From NCBI RefSeq assembly GCF_004365165.1, contig NZ_SOCH01000006.1:19263-72064 (forward strand): a stretch of DNA of 52,802 bases. Reading direction: 5' to 3'. Below, in pieces: positions 42,486 to 52,802 of this stretch (the first letter of the stretch is position 1; every line of letters starts with the position of its first letter). The stretch comes from Metamycoplasma hyosynoviae. Its GTDB lineage: Bacteria; Bacillota_I; Bacilli_A; Mycoplasmatales; Metamycoplasmataceae. A program made the translations under genes and the position numbers. Under the pieces are notes generated by a model. The model saw only the letters and a list, made by a program, of their open reading frames with translations, did not search any database and was not told the origin of the DNA.

Positions 42486-43310
42486 ATGGATAAATCATTT
42501 ACCCTTGCTTTAAAAGAAAAAATAATTGCTCGTAAATACACAAAATCTTCTGAGCAAGAACTTTTAATGGGTATTTTGTATAGCTCATATCAAGAAGATA
42601 ATTTTATATATATAACAATTAACACTCTTGATGTTTTTACTTTTGTGCAAAAACTATTGGAGCATCAAAAAATAAGTTTTGAATTTTCAAAGAAAAATCA
42701 ATTTAAAATTGACGCTAATAGTATTAATTTTGAAAATAATGTTCGTAGGCAAAATTTTTTTAGTGGTATTTTTCTAAATTCAGGGTCAATTGGAGATATT
42801 AACACAGTTCATTATCATCTAGAACTTAAATTTTTTAGCAAACTAAAAGCAGAAGAAGCAAAAAGTATATTAGAAAAATACAACATAAACTTCAAAGTAT
42901 TTGAACGTAAAAATACATTTATTTTATATTTAAAGAAAATCGAAAGTATTTGTGATTTTCTACGTGCTATTGAAATGTATGATGCTTATTTAGAATTTGA
43001 ACAAACTAAAATCGAACGTGATTTTACTAATAACATCAACCGTTTAACAAATTTTGATTTTTATAATCAAGTTAAACTAGCTAAATCAAACAAAATTTTC
43101 TTAGATAGTTTTGATTTTATTATGAAAAATAGTTATCAAAATTTGTTTAACCATAAAGAACTAGAATTTTTTAATTTTAAAAAAGACAACATTGATCTTA
43201 GTCTTTCGGAATTAGTGGAAGCTCTTGCAAATCAAAAAATTTACACATCTAAATCATCTTTAAATCGATATTTACAAAAATTAAAAACACTATACAACAA
43301 ATTAAAATAG
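42486..43310 (+). CDS. whiA: DNA-binding protein WhiA
   Basis: 274-aa WhiA/sporulation-regulator homologue: an N-terminal LAGLIDADG-like (catalytically inactive) domain (RRQNFFSGIFLNSGSIGD, HYHLELKFFS) and a C-terminal helix-turn-helix (NIDLSLSELVEALANQKIYT, SKSSLNRYLQKL). In Gram-positives WhiA affects division and, in some mycoplasmas, ribosomal-protein genes. No Shine-Dalgarno; a TAAAAT box ends ~12 bp before the ATG, so the message may be leaderless. Confidence 0.88.
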   Translation: MDKSFTLALKEKIIARKYTKSSEQELLMGILYSSYQEDNFIYITINTLDVFTFVQKLLEHQKISFEFSKKNQFKIDANSINFENNVRRQNFFSGIFLNSGSIGDINTVHYHLELKFFSKLKAEEAKSILEKYNINFKVFERKNTFILYLKKIESICDFLRAIEMYDAYLEFEQTKIERDFTNNINRLTNFDFYNQVKLAKSNKIFLDSFDFIMKNSYQNLFNHKELEFFNFKKDNIDLSLSELVEALANQKIYTSKSSLNRYLQKLKTLYNKLK

Positions 43311-43414
43311 ATGTTTTTTAACCAAATATTTTTTGGCTTGTATTTTTTGAATTTTTTCAAAATTTAAAAAAACATTTTAAATATAATATAAAGAAATTTT
43401 TTAGAGGTGATAAC

Positions 43415-44611
43415 ATGAAACAAAACATTTTAATAATTAATGCAGGATCTAGTTCAATTAAATGAACATTATTTGATGTCGAGTTAAATGTTATTGCTAA
43501 AGGGTTAGTTGAAAGAATAAAAGAAAGAAAAAGCTTTCTTACTATTTCAATTAAAGAAGAAAAACATACTGAACAAACTAAACTTGCTTCTTTTGACGAA
43601 GCAGTTAAGGCTTTAATAGAACAATGAAAAAAATATAATGTAATTCACGATTATGATGATATTACTCATATTTCTTTTCGTATAGTTAATGGTGGTCCTC
43701 ATCTGCAAGAAACTTGCAGTGTTACTGAAACTGCAATAAATCATTTAAAAGATGCCCTTGATTTAGCACCAGTTCACAATAAAGGTGCTATTGAAACTAT
43801 CGAAGCTATTCAAAAAGTTTTTGTTAAAACTAATAAAACACTGCATTTTGATACCACTTTTCATAAAACACTCGATAAAGTAGAATATGCTTATCCAATA
43901 GACAAAGAATTAACTGAAAAACTAAATATTAGAAGATATGGTTTTCATGGACTGAACCATCATTACATAACCTTAAAAATGCAAAGCATTTTAGGTAAAG
44001 ATAAAGTTAATATTGTTAATATGCACATTGGAAATGGCGCAAGTTTATGTGCTATAAAAGATAGTAAATCATTTGCTACTTCTATGGGTTTTACCCCACT
44101 AGCCGGCATTATGATGGGAACAAGAAGTGGAGATGTCGATGTTTCTATTGTTCCTTATATAGTAAAGCATACTCATTATAAATTAGATGATGTAATGAAG
44201 ATGTTAAATGAAAAATCAGGACTATTAGGAGTGAGCGGAGTGTCACAAGATTTTCGTGACATTAATAAATTAAAAGCCGAAAATTCTGATGTAAAATTTG
44301 CATATGATCTATATGTTCAAAAAATAGTTGACTATCTTGCTATGTATTTAAATAAATTTGAAACTAAGCCAGATGCGATTGTATTTACTGCCGGAGTCGC
44401 TGAAAACAACGCTAGTTTAAGATTTGATATTATTAATAAGATTCATTTTATAAACCTTAAAATAAATGAAGATGCTAATAACACTACTACTTTTGATGAC
44501 TATAAATTAATATCAGATTCAAAAAGTGAAATTGCAGTTTATGTAGTTAGAGCAAATGAAGAGCTTTATTTAGCTCAGGAAGCGAAAGAGATACTTCTCG
44601 AAGAAAAATAA
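43415..44611 (+). CDS. ackA: Acetate kinase
   Basis: Makes ATP from acetyl phosphate, the terminal ATP step of pyruvate fermentation; 398 aa. Seen: nucleotide/phosphate motif LIINAGSSSIKW, Arg in SFRIVNGG (family HRVVHGGE, so two usually conserved residues differ), APVHNKG, FDTTFHKT, YGFHGLNHHYI, GTRSGDVD with the active-site Arg, and the C-terminal Glu in RANEELYLA. Trp by TGA. Ribosome site AGAGGTGA. Overlaps the ABC subunit start by 1 bp (TAATG). Confidence 0.94.
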
Positions 44612-46410
44612 TGATTAAAGTATTCAGGTTGATGCGACCTAAGTTGAAATTTCTTGCTATTTTAACAATATTGTTAACTATTGTTCAAGTATTATGTTTT
44701 TTATTTTCACCTAACTTGTTTGGATCAATTGTTGCTTTATTTAGTCAAATAGATTCAGGAAAAGATATTCGCATCAACATTTTGCAAAATGTAGGTTTTA
44801 CTGTTCCAACTGTAAAAGCTGCAATAATGTGAATTGCAATTATATTTGCTGCAATTATTTTTGTAGGTGCTTTTACATCACTTTCAGCTGCTTATTTAGC
44901 TAATTATGTTGGCATTATGCATTCACGTAATTTGCGTAATCAAATATGAGATCATATAATGCATTTTTCAAAAAGAGAAATTGAAAAATTTACACATGCT
45001 AATTTAATTACTCGTTTTACAACTGATATTCAAAGAGTAAGACATTCTGTAACCAATATTTTAAGAACATTAATCACTGGTCCTATTAATATGATATTTG
45101 GACTTGTGTTAGCACTTTTAATCAACAAAAACTTATCATTAATTTTAATTTTCTTATTATTTCCAATTTCAATCATTTTAGGAATCATTGCAAAAAAAGC
45201 AATTCCTAGATTTAGAAGAGAAACTAAATACTATGAAGATATTAGCCTTGAGGCTCAAGAAAGTATTTTAGGTGTTAGAGTTATTAAATCATATAATCTA
45301 GAGGCTCAACAAGAAAATAAATTTCAAGAAGCTAATGTTGGATTTTCTGATTTAATCAAAAGCAATTACAATATGTTAAATATTGGGCTTTCTTTAATAT
45401 TCTTGTTTGCAAACCTAGCAACTACAGCACTTCTTGCAACTATTGGTTTTATAAACCGTGGTAAGATTGCAACTAAGCAAGAATATCAAGATATAATCCG
45501 TGAAATCAACATTTTCATAAGCTATATTTTTGTTATGATCCATGGCGTTTTAAGTTCAACAATGATTAGTTTTAATATAGCTCGTGGAATAAGATCATCT
45601 AAAAAATTATTTGAAATTTTAGAAACTAGTCCTTCAATTAAATTCATTGAATCAGATAAAAAAATCACAAATGGAACTATTAAATTTGATAATGTTTCAT
45701 TTGCTTATTATGAAAAAAATGTTATTGAAAATGTATCATTTACCCTTAAACCCGGTGAAACTTTAGGAATAATAGGACCTACTGGAAGTGGTAAAAGTAC
45801 AATTGCTAATTTGATAAATCATGACTATGAAACAAATATAGGTAATGTTTATATAGATGGACATAACATCAAAGAAATAGATACAGTTTCATTAAATTCA
45901 GCTATTACTTATATTTATCAAATACCTGCTTTAATTAGTGGAACTATTAAACAAAATTTATTGCTTGCAAAACAAGAAGCTACTGAAGAAGAACTCATAG
46001 CTGCTACAAAAGCAGCTTGTGCTTATGATTTTATAAATAATTTTTCAAAGAAATTTGAACATGAACTTGAAACTGATGCTGCTAATTTATCGGGTGGTCA
46101 AAAGCAAAGACTTTCAATAGCACAAGGCCTTTTGAAAATGCCTAAAATCTTAATTTTAGATGATTCAACTAGTGCTTTAGATTTGAAAACCGAAAGTGTG
46201 GTAAAGGCTAATTTAAAAGAATATTTTAAAGCCTATCCTCTTACAAAGATTATCATTTCACAAAAAATTTCTTCTATTATGGACGCTGATAAAATCATTG
46301 TAATGCACCACGGAAAAGCAGAAGCTATAGGAACTCATAATGAACTTTTAAAGACAAGTCAGCTTTATAAAGAAATTGTTGCAGTTCAATTAGGAGGACA
46401 AAGTGAATAA
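44611..46410 (+). CDS. ABC exporter half-transporter, degenerate-site subunit
   Basis: 599 aa: six-helix exporter membrane domain (residues ~1-340), then an ATPase domain with Walker A GPTGSGKST, signature LSGGQKQR, Walker B ILILDDSTSALD and switch IISQKISSI. The catalytic Glu after Walker B is Asp and the switch His is Gln, the pattern of the non-hydrolysing site in heterodimeric exporters such as BmrCD or TM287/288. Coupled to ackA by overlap and to the partner subunit (8-bp overlap). Export of drugs, lipids or peptides is likely; substrate unknown. Confidence 0.92.
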
Positions 46411-48277
46411 ATCATATTTTAATCCTTTCTATAGTCAAAAAAATCCAAAGGAAATGACTCCTGATGAAAAGAAAGCTTTCAAGAAAAAGCAAGCTGAAGT
46501 TAGAAAAGAAACTATCAAAGAATTAGTTAAATACCTATCTTATCGTCGTGGTATTATGGCTATAGTAGTGTTCTTATCAATTTTAAATGCCCTTTTTAGC
46601 TCAGGCTCAACTTTTATTTTGGGAATTATTGCTGATAAACTTTTAGGCTTTAACCAATTAAAAATAGGTGGCGATTTTAACTTGCTATTCTTTATTGTGG
46701 GTATTGGAGCAATAGCACTTGTTTATATTCTATCTAAAACTATTGATGTTTTAATTTCAATTATTATTGTCAAAATGGTAACTTATGCCATAAAAATAAT
46801 GCGGGGTAATGCTTACAAAGCATTGATGAAAATGCCAATTTCATTTTTTGATTCCATTAATGCTGCTGAAGTTATGACTATTATTTCGAGTGACGCTGAT
46901 AACGTTGTTTTTGGATTAAGTGATACTATTCAAAGAATGTTAGATGCTTTCTTTTTAGTAGTAATTTCATTTGGTTTTATGTTTTACTTCTCGCCTTATT
47001 TAGCTCTTGTAGTACTACTTTTAATTCCACTAACTTTTTCATTTACAAGTCTAATTATGAAAAAGTCAATACCACATCTAAAAAAACAACAGGATCGTTT
47101 GACTAAAATGTCTTCTTATATTCAAGAACATTTGAAAATTCATCACTTAATTAAATCATTTAATCAAATAGAAAAATCTAATAGAGATTTTAAAGTTAAA
47201 ACACATAAGTTTTTTAAATCAACATTTAAAGCAAGTTTATACTCTGAAATAATTTATCCATATGCCCTAGCTTCTTCTTACATCATTCAATTTATTGTTG
47301 GTTTTTTGGGAATAATATTTTTTATGAATAATATTTCAACAGGTTCAGGGCAACCATTTTCTGTTGGTATTCTAACTTCATTTGGTATTTATATTCGTGT
47401 AATGTCTATGCAAGTAACATTCTTTTTCCAAAACTTTGCACATTTTCAAATCTCTCTTATTTCAACTGCTAGAATTTTACAAATCACCAAATTAAAACCA
47501 CAAATTGATGAAAGCAAACTTTCAGAATTATATGAAATTAAAGGCAATGTAGAATTTAAAAATGTTTCATTTTCGTATTTAAATAAAGAAGATAATCTTC
47601 AACTTAAAAAAGCAAGTTTTAAAGCTAAAAAAGGTCAAACTTTTGCAATTGTAGGCCCTACTGGTGCTGGTAAAACCACAATCATTAATTTACTAAGTAA
47701 ATTCTATTTGCCTTTAAGTGGTGAAATTAAAATCGATGGAAAACTTTCTTCTCAAATAAATGAATCAAGTTGAAGAAATCAAATTTCAATTGTTTTACAA
47801 GACACTTTCTTATTCAAAACCACAATTATGGAAAATTTAAGATATGCTAATAAAAAAGCTACTGATGATGAAATAATACAAGCTGCCAAACTTTCAAAAG
47901 CAGATGAATTCATAATGCAACTTAAAAATGGATATAATGAAATAATTTTAGAAGGTGGAAGCAACCTCTCTCACGGCGAAAGGCAATTAATTGCAATCAC
48001 TCGAGCAATAATAGCAAACAAAAGTATTTTAATATTAGATGAAGCTACTTCTAATATAGATACAAGAACTGAAAAATATATTCAAAAAGCAATGCTAAAT
48101 TTAATGAAAGGTAAAACTTCATTTGTTATAGCACACCGCCTATCTACTATCATAAATGCAGATAAAATCTTAGTAGTAAATAATGGTGAAATCATAGAAT
48201 CAGGAACACATAAAGAACTTTTAAGTAAAAAAGGATTTTATGAAAAACTATATAATTCAGCATTTTCTGAAGATTAA
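46403..48277 (+). CDS. ABC exporter half-transporter, canonical catalytic subunit
   Basis: 624 aa with a ~30-residue charged N-terminal lead, six-helix membrane domain, and ATPase with Walker A GPTGAGKTT, Walker B LILDEATSNID (catalytic Glu) and switch IAHRLSTI. Its signature is LSHGERQ instead of LSGGQ; this would face the degenerate Walker site of the partner, so the two subunits' defects are complementary. GTG start 46403 with AGGAGGA ahead, inside the upstream gene's end. Confidence 0.92.
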
Positions 48278-48281
48278 CATT

Positions 48282-48303
48282 AAAGAGCTAGCAAGCTCTT
48301 TTT
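48282..48303 (+). terminator. Terminator of the ackA-ABC unit
   Basis: AAAGAGCT / AGCTCTTT stem followed by T's. Confidence 0.75.
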
Positions 48304-48404
48304 ATTTATTTTTGTTTAACCAATAAATAAATTAATTGCTAAAAATATACTAAAATTTTATTAATAATTAATAACTTAACCAAAACCAGGAAATTGAAAT
48401 AGTA

Positions 48405-50123
48405 ATGGAACTAAAAAATCTTGAACAGTGATATGAGTATTTTAAAAAAGACAAAACTTCTTTAAAACTCTTAAAACAATATGTCAAAAAATATGACCAA
48501 AATTTATTATTTAATACAAGTATTAAGCCAATAAATAATAAATTTGTTGCCAAAATTGGAATGGGTAATAACCGTTTTAATGAAATTACTATTAAAGCTT
48601 TAATTAAAGCTTATCTTTCAACTTTTGCCGTAAAATCTCCTATATTTACTCACAAGTTAAATATATTAATTGCAAGCGATGAACACGGCATTGGCAAAAT
48701 CAATAATTTTGTTGAATATATTACTGAAGTTGTAAATGGATATGGTTTAAGTTCTATTTGTTTTAAAGCACAAACTCCTGTTACCAAACAATTTTTAATT
48801 TTTGCTATCAAAAAAATTGAAAAATTAGATGGTATCATTTATTTTTCAAAATTTAATGAAAATGATTCTTATTCACTTGAATTTATTGATAATTATGGAA
48901 ATGATTTAGAAGATGAAAGAATACTAAAAATAAATGAAGTATTCCAAAATATGGATATGTTTGATATCAAAACATTTTCAGATCGTCCAACTTATTTAAA
49001 TATAGATATGTTGCTAGAAGAGTATACTAACTATGTTTTAAAATTTAATTACAACCATTATGGTAATAAAGTTTTAAATTTAGGAATTTACGCCAGTCAA
49101 ACAATTCAACCTTTCATCAAAAAAGTTATGGGTTGAAATGATTTAGCTTACACTTTCATCAGCCACAAAAAAAGTGAAACTTTTTATAACACTATTCAAA
49201 AAAATATAAAAACTTATCGTAAGTTTGATTATCTAGTTAAATTTTCAAGTGACTATCAAAAGCTTTATTTATATGAAAACTCATCTCGTGGGTTAATTAA
49301 CACTTATAAACACATTAAACCTTGAATTTTATATTCTGTATTAATTTCTTATTTAAACCAAAACTATCCTACTAATGATGAATTTGAACCTTTTAAAGAA
49401 ATTATTGTTTCTGATATATGTAATTTAGAATCTATTCAAAAATTATGTGCTAAATATAAAATTAAATATGACACTAAAATCTTAGCTTCAACTAATTATA
49501 AAACCTTGAAAAATTCAACGCTTTATGTATCGGAAGATAATAAAGCTTATATTTCAAATCAAGTTTCGCAAATATCGGATGCTATGATAGCATTATCTAT
49601 AATTTCAGATATGGTTAATTACTATAAAACTCAAAATACAAGTATTTTGAAGTTATATAAGAATTTAAATAAAGCTAATGAACCAGTTTATATCCATTCA
49701 TTTGCAAACAAAGTTAATTTGAAAAATCTAGGTGATTTTGAAACGAAATTATTTATGCAAAAAGATATAGCAGGATTTCAAATAGAAACACTAGATGATT
49801 TAAGGTATATTCACGACCAAACTGATAAATATATTTGTAAAATTAAATTATTTGATAAACATGAACTTTTTATTAAATACTCATATCAATTTGCTTCAAT
49901 AGTTTGCTATGTTAAAGAAATTGGAAAATCTAAAAATAAAATTTTTAAAAAAGTTTCCCAATTCTTTAAACGTTTTACTTTAGGTTATGATAATTACATT
50001 CTAAAAACTATTGAACAAAAAACAAAAGAAGTTAAAAATACAATTGAATTCAAAACCGAAACTATTGAACAAAATGTTTCAGATGAACAAACAGAAACAA
50101 AAACTGAAGAACAAGTTGAATAA
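48405..50123 (+). CDS. Degenerate phosphohexomutase-like protein (probable pseudoenzyme)
   Basis: 572 aa. N-terminal part follows the phosphoglucomutase/phosphomannomutase layout: IGMGNNRFNEITIKALIKAY corresponds to the family's G-x-G-x-NRMN-x-x-TI-x-x-A, NILIASDEHGIGKINNFVEY to the ...GYDSR... strand, and KAQTPVTKQFLIFAIKKIEK to the PTP-x-x-x-FAVR element. Where the family has the catalytic TASHNP serine loop this protein has YFSKFNEND, and at the metal loop (DPDADR) it has SSDYQKLYLYE. So the fold may be kept while catalysis is lost. The Lys/Glu/Thr-rich tail ends EEQVE inside a terminator stem. Family assignment is from memory of motifs, not a search. Confidence 0.62.
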
Positions 50124-50137
50124 AACTTGTTTTTTTC
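50110..50137 (+). terminator. Terminator overlapping the stop codon
   Basis: AACAAGTT / AACTTGTT stem whose loop contains the TAA stop, followed by T7. The same arrangement ends the next gene. Confidence 0.8.
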
Positions 50138-50307
50138 TTTGTTTTGAATTGTAAATTTAAGTGCAAAATAATCAAAATAAAATTTAATTGTGAAGATCTT
50201 TTTTTTTAAATAAAAAGAGGTTCCATATTGCAACAAGAAACTTATATGGAGTATACAACTGAAAATATAAATTTTTTTATCCTTATAATTTATATCAAGG
50301 AATGAAA

Positions 50308-51585
50308 ATGCAAACTAAAAATAAAATTAAATATTCAAGTTCTTTAATTTTGTCAATGATAGGTTCAGAAGCATTTAAATTAGGGACTGCTATTTACATT
50401 TATAAATTTACAAATAGTTTTTGATTAGTTTCTATTTTGTATTTGCTTATACAAATACCAACATTTATTTCTTATTTATTAAACTACAAAATAACCAAAA
50501 AAAGAAATTTGAAACATATTCTTTTATGAACGGATATAATAAGTTTTTCAATTTTAGCAACAATTTTAATAGGTTATTTTGTTATTATTAAGTCAAATAA
50601 TTTATTTGGATTTTCTATATTTTTATTAGTTATAAATTCACTATTAAGTATTGTTCATTCATTTAGATTTATTGCCTTAAAAACTATTATTTATAATATT
50701 TCTAATAATGAAAAAGATGTTAAAACTTATAACGTTTTAACTACCATTTCAACTTCCATAGCTTTTTTATTAGCTCCTATATTTTCTTTAATTTTATTTA
50801 GTAAATTACCATTTTGAGCACTTATTTTACTTAACATGGTAACTTATTTAATTTCAGGGTTTTTATATTTTTCATTTAAATTAAACGAAAAAGAAATCGA
50901 ATTAGTAAAACAAGAAAAAACAGATTTAACAAATCAAAGTAACATTAAACAAAATAATGCTTTGAAGTGAGTTTATACTTTATCATCTAGTTTTATTATT
51001 GGTATATTTTTATATCCGAAACAATCCGGAATGTCTCAATTTTTTAAAGTAATAGATTTTGATGCTAACAAATGATCTTTCTTTTTAACCATAATTTTTG
51101 CATTATTTGGTTTGGCGGGGAGTTTATTATCTCTAATAATAAGAAATAAAAACATTAAACTTTTATGAGTTTTAACACCAATGAATTTAATATTCTTGAT
51201 AACTATTCCTATATTATTTTCTAATGTTAATAATAAATTTAAAAATATTGCATATTTAATAACTATTGGTTTTCAGCAAATGCTTTATTCATTTTTTATT
51301 ACTATTTTTTATACAAATTCTTACTTCCTATTTGATAAAGAAAAATTCAAAAACAATACAATTTACACTCTAATTTTTAGAATTATTTCTTCTTCTATAA
51401 TTATTATCTTATTGACTTTTGTAAGTATCAAACTAAATTACTTTATTACTTTTACAATTTTTGCAACTTTAATTTTTATTAGCAGTGTGTTAATTACTAT
51501 TTCAGAAAACATAATAATGAAGATAAAAACAAAAGATAAACTTACTGATAATACTAATGAAGTTGAAAAAGAGCAAGTTGAATAA
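50308..51585 (+). CDS. MFS-like permease
   Basis: 425 aa, 10-12 predicted membrane helices in two halves separated by a charged loop near residue 190-215 (LNEKEIELVKQEKTDLTN). N-terminus SSSLILSMIGSEAFKLGTAI resembles the first helix of major-facilitator transporters; substrate unknown. Start chosen at 50308 rather than 50302 because AAGGA (50297-50301) is then 6 bp away. Trp codons are TGA. C-terminal EKEQVE is encoded by the terminator stem, as in the preceding gene. Confidence 0.72.
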
Positions 51586-51598
51586 AACTTGTTTTTTT
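51574..51598 (+). terminator. Terminator overlapping the permease stop codon
   Basis: CAAGTT / AACTTG around a loop containing TAA, then T7; near-duplicate of 50110-50137. Confidence 0.8.
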
Positions 51599-51649
51599 CT
51601 TCAATTTTAGAATTTTACAATAATGTAATTTTCGCTTAATTTAGTGTAA

Positions 51650-51804
51650 AATAATACTGCATTGACACAGCATAATAGTATTTTGTAAAGTTTTTTATTT
51701 TGTACAAATTTGAAAGTAAGAAAGCTGTATCCCGAAATCATTAGAATAAAAACCCTATAAAAGAATTATTAATTGTCTTTGCAAAATTAGAAAGGCAAAA
51801 ATAT
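51650..51804 (+). promoter_or_regulatory. rpsD promoter/leader region, possible S4 autoregulatory leader
   Basis: About 150 bp of non-coding DNA before rpsD, starting near a TAAAATAATACT box and richer in G/C blocks (GAAAGCTGTATCCCG) than other gaps. In Firmicutes S4 represses its own mRNA through a leader structure; I could not fold this one reliably, so the role is a suggestion. Confidence 0.25.
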
Positions 51805-52404
51805 ATGTCAAGATTCTTAGGATCAATGTTTAAAAGAAGTAGACGTTTTGGTTCTTCTCTTTTAGAAAATAACAAAGAATTTTCAAAAGGTAAAAAACGT
51901 ACTACTGCACCTGGTCAACATGGTGCTAAAAAAACCAAACCATCAGATTACAAAACTCACTTAGTTGAAAAACAAAAAGTAAGATATATGTATGGTTTAA
52001 ATGAACGTCAATTTAAAAACTTATTTGGAAAAGCTGCTCAAAAGAAAGGAATTACTGGGGTTATTCTACTTCAAATGGTAGAATCACGTTTGGACAATTT
52101 AGTATTTAGAGCAGGATTTGCAAAAACTAGAGCGCAAGCACGTCAATTTGTATCACATGGACATTTTATTGTAGATGGTCATAAAGCAAATATTCCATCA
52201 ATGCAAATTGAAGTAGGTTCAAAAATTGAACTTAAACCAAGTTTGCAAAATAATTCAGAAGTTAAATCAGCTATTGATACAATGACTATAAGTCCTTGAA
52301 TTAAAAGAGATAAATTCACATTTACTTACAAACGTTTACCTGAACGTAAAGAATTCGCTCATGATATTAATGAAGCATTAATTGTTGAATACTACAACCG
52401 TTAA
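51805..52404 (+). CDS. rpsD: 30S ribosomal protein S4
   Basis: 199-aa primary 16S-rRNA binder that nucleates small-subunit assembly. Seen: [19 protein letters not shown], the conserved [25 protein letters not shown], and the S4 RNA-binding domain [20 protein letters not shown] and [15 protein letters not shown]-terminus [19 protein letters not shown] is the family ending. No zinc-binding Cys cluster in the N-terminus (Cys-free form). One TGA Trp near the end. Confidence 0.96.
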
Positions 52405-52431
52405 TAGGAAAATTTATTATTTCATATTAAG

Positions 52432-52462
52432 ACTAAGATGTCCATCATATCTTAGTTTTTTT
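52432..52462 (+). terminator. Terminator of rpsD
   Basis: ACTAAGAT / ATCTTAGT stem with TTTTTTT. Confidence 0.85.
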
Positions 52463-52570
52463 AATTTATAAACTTAGTTATAAACAAATATAAATGATTT
52501 TTTTTACTTGTTATCACAAAAAATGTTTTAAATAAGTTAAATTTTTGTTTATTTTTCACTTATTAAGGCG

Positions 52571-52585
52571 TTTTTTTTTTTTTTT
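52571..52585 (+). repeat. T15 tract in the promoter region of the next gene
   Basis: Fifteen T, ending 9 bp before a TACAAT -10-like box (52595-52600), so it lies in the spacer between the expected -35 and -10 positions of the gene at 52637. Confidence 0.65.
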
Positions 52586-52636
52586 GTTTTGCAATACAAT
52601 TCGAAAGAATTTTACGTAAAAATTTAAGGAGAAAAA

Positions 52637-52802
52637 ATGGCTGAGAAAAAGTTTCTATTAAGAGAAACTATCCATCCACAAACAAAACAAACTGTTTATT
52701 TAATCTCTGAAGTTGGAGTGCAAGCAAAACCGGTAGTCTTGCCAAACTTACTAGAATCATTAAAACAATTTGTTATGCAAAACGCGAAAGCCCCACAAAC
52801 TA
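52637..52802 (+). CDS. Start of an unrecognised gene (runs off right edge)
   Basis: 55 residues visible, MAEKKFLLRETIHPQTKQTV then YLISEVGVQAKPVVLPNLLE and onwards. No signal peptide or membrane segment so far; no family recognised. Ribosome site AAGGAG ahead of ATG 52637; upstream T15 promoter tract suggests variable expression. Confidence 0.7.
   Translation, partial: MAEKKFLLRETIHPQTKQTVYLISEVGVQAKPVVLPNLLESLKQFVMQNAKAPQT

Overview
The window is a chromosome segment of a mollicute. It is extremely AT-rich, and nearly every long gene reads through in-frame TGA, so TGA encodes Trp (genetic code 4): examples are hsdM, argS, cysS, parC, both ABC subunits and the lipoproteins. A 5S rRNA gene unlinked to 16S/23S, lipobox lipoproteins, and the set ackA, gapA, whiA, nicotinate phosphoribosyltransferase and DHH phosphoesterases fit the Mycoplasma hominis/synoviae side of the group (Metamycoplasma/Mycoplasmopsis-like). 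That placement is inference; I cannot name the species.

Layout. 1-2533: type I restriction-modification locus with hsdM, a minus-strand hsdS running off the left edge, and a head-to-head opposite-strand second hsdS half. A 21-bp inverted repeat frames these, as expected of an invertible specificity switch. 3008-5471: membrane protein, unknown protein and lipoprotein. 5632-6897: a stand-alone tryptophan synthase beta chain, unexpected in a mycoplasma. 6943-12126: DJ-1/PfpI protein, argS, then divergently cysS-rlmB-DHH phosphoesterase and tRNA-Arg(CCU). 12348-14225: a decayed membrane ORF and a secreted papain-like cysteine peptidase, followed by what looks like a decayed tRNA 3' end. 14294-17166: rpsT, a membrane protein, an M20 dipeptidase and a small basic protein. 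17292-22285: parE-parC (topoisomerase IV). 22555-25592: tRNA-Ser(CGA), trmB, a DUF402 protein and a DUF2130 nuclease-like protein. 25703-27094: an unusual protein with a possible AbiEii-like nucleotidyltransferase region fused to four membrane helices. 27736-29499: lipoprotein, first of three paralogues. 29734-32810: nicotinate phosphoribosyltransferase plus two membrane proteins. 32913-36148: two tandem DHH phosphoesterases and gapA. 36302-42101: two large paralogous lipoproteins. 42353-48277: 5S rRNA, whiA, ackA and a heterodimeric ABC exporter. 48405-51585: a degenerate phosphohexomutase-like protein and an MFS-like permease. 51805-52404: rpsD. 52637-end: start of an unrecognised gene with T15 in its promoter region.

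The main theme is variation of surface and restriction functions. The hsdS locus can apparently switch by inversion. Two of the three large lipoproteins carry a poly-C tract inside the signal-peptide codons: C8 reads in frame (ON) in the copy at 39315-42101, and C7 is out of frame (OFF) in the copy at 36302-39101, which has also acquired a second frameshift. The three lipoproteins share a leader hairpin and related terminators and differ by whole-module gain or loss. The housekeeping genes (argS, cysS, rlmB, rpsT, rpsD, parC, parE, trmB, gapA, ackA, whiA) look intact.
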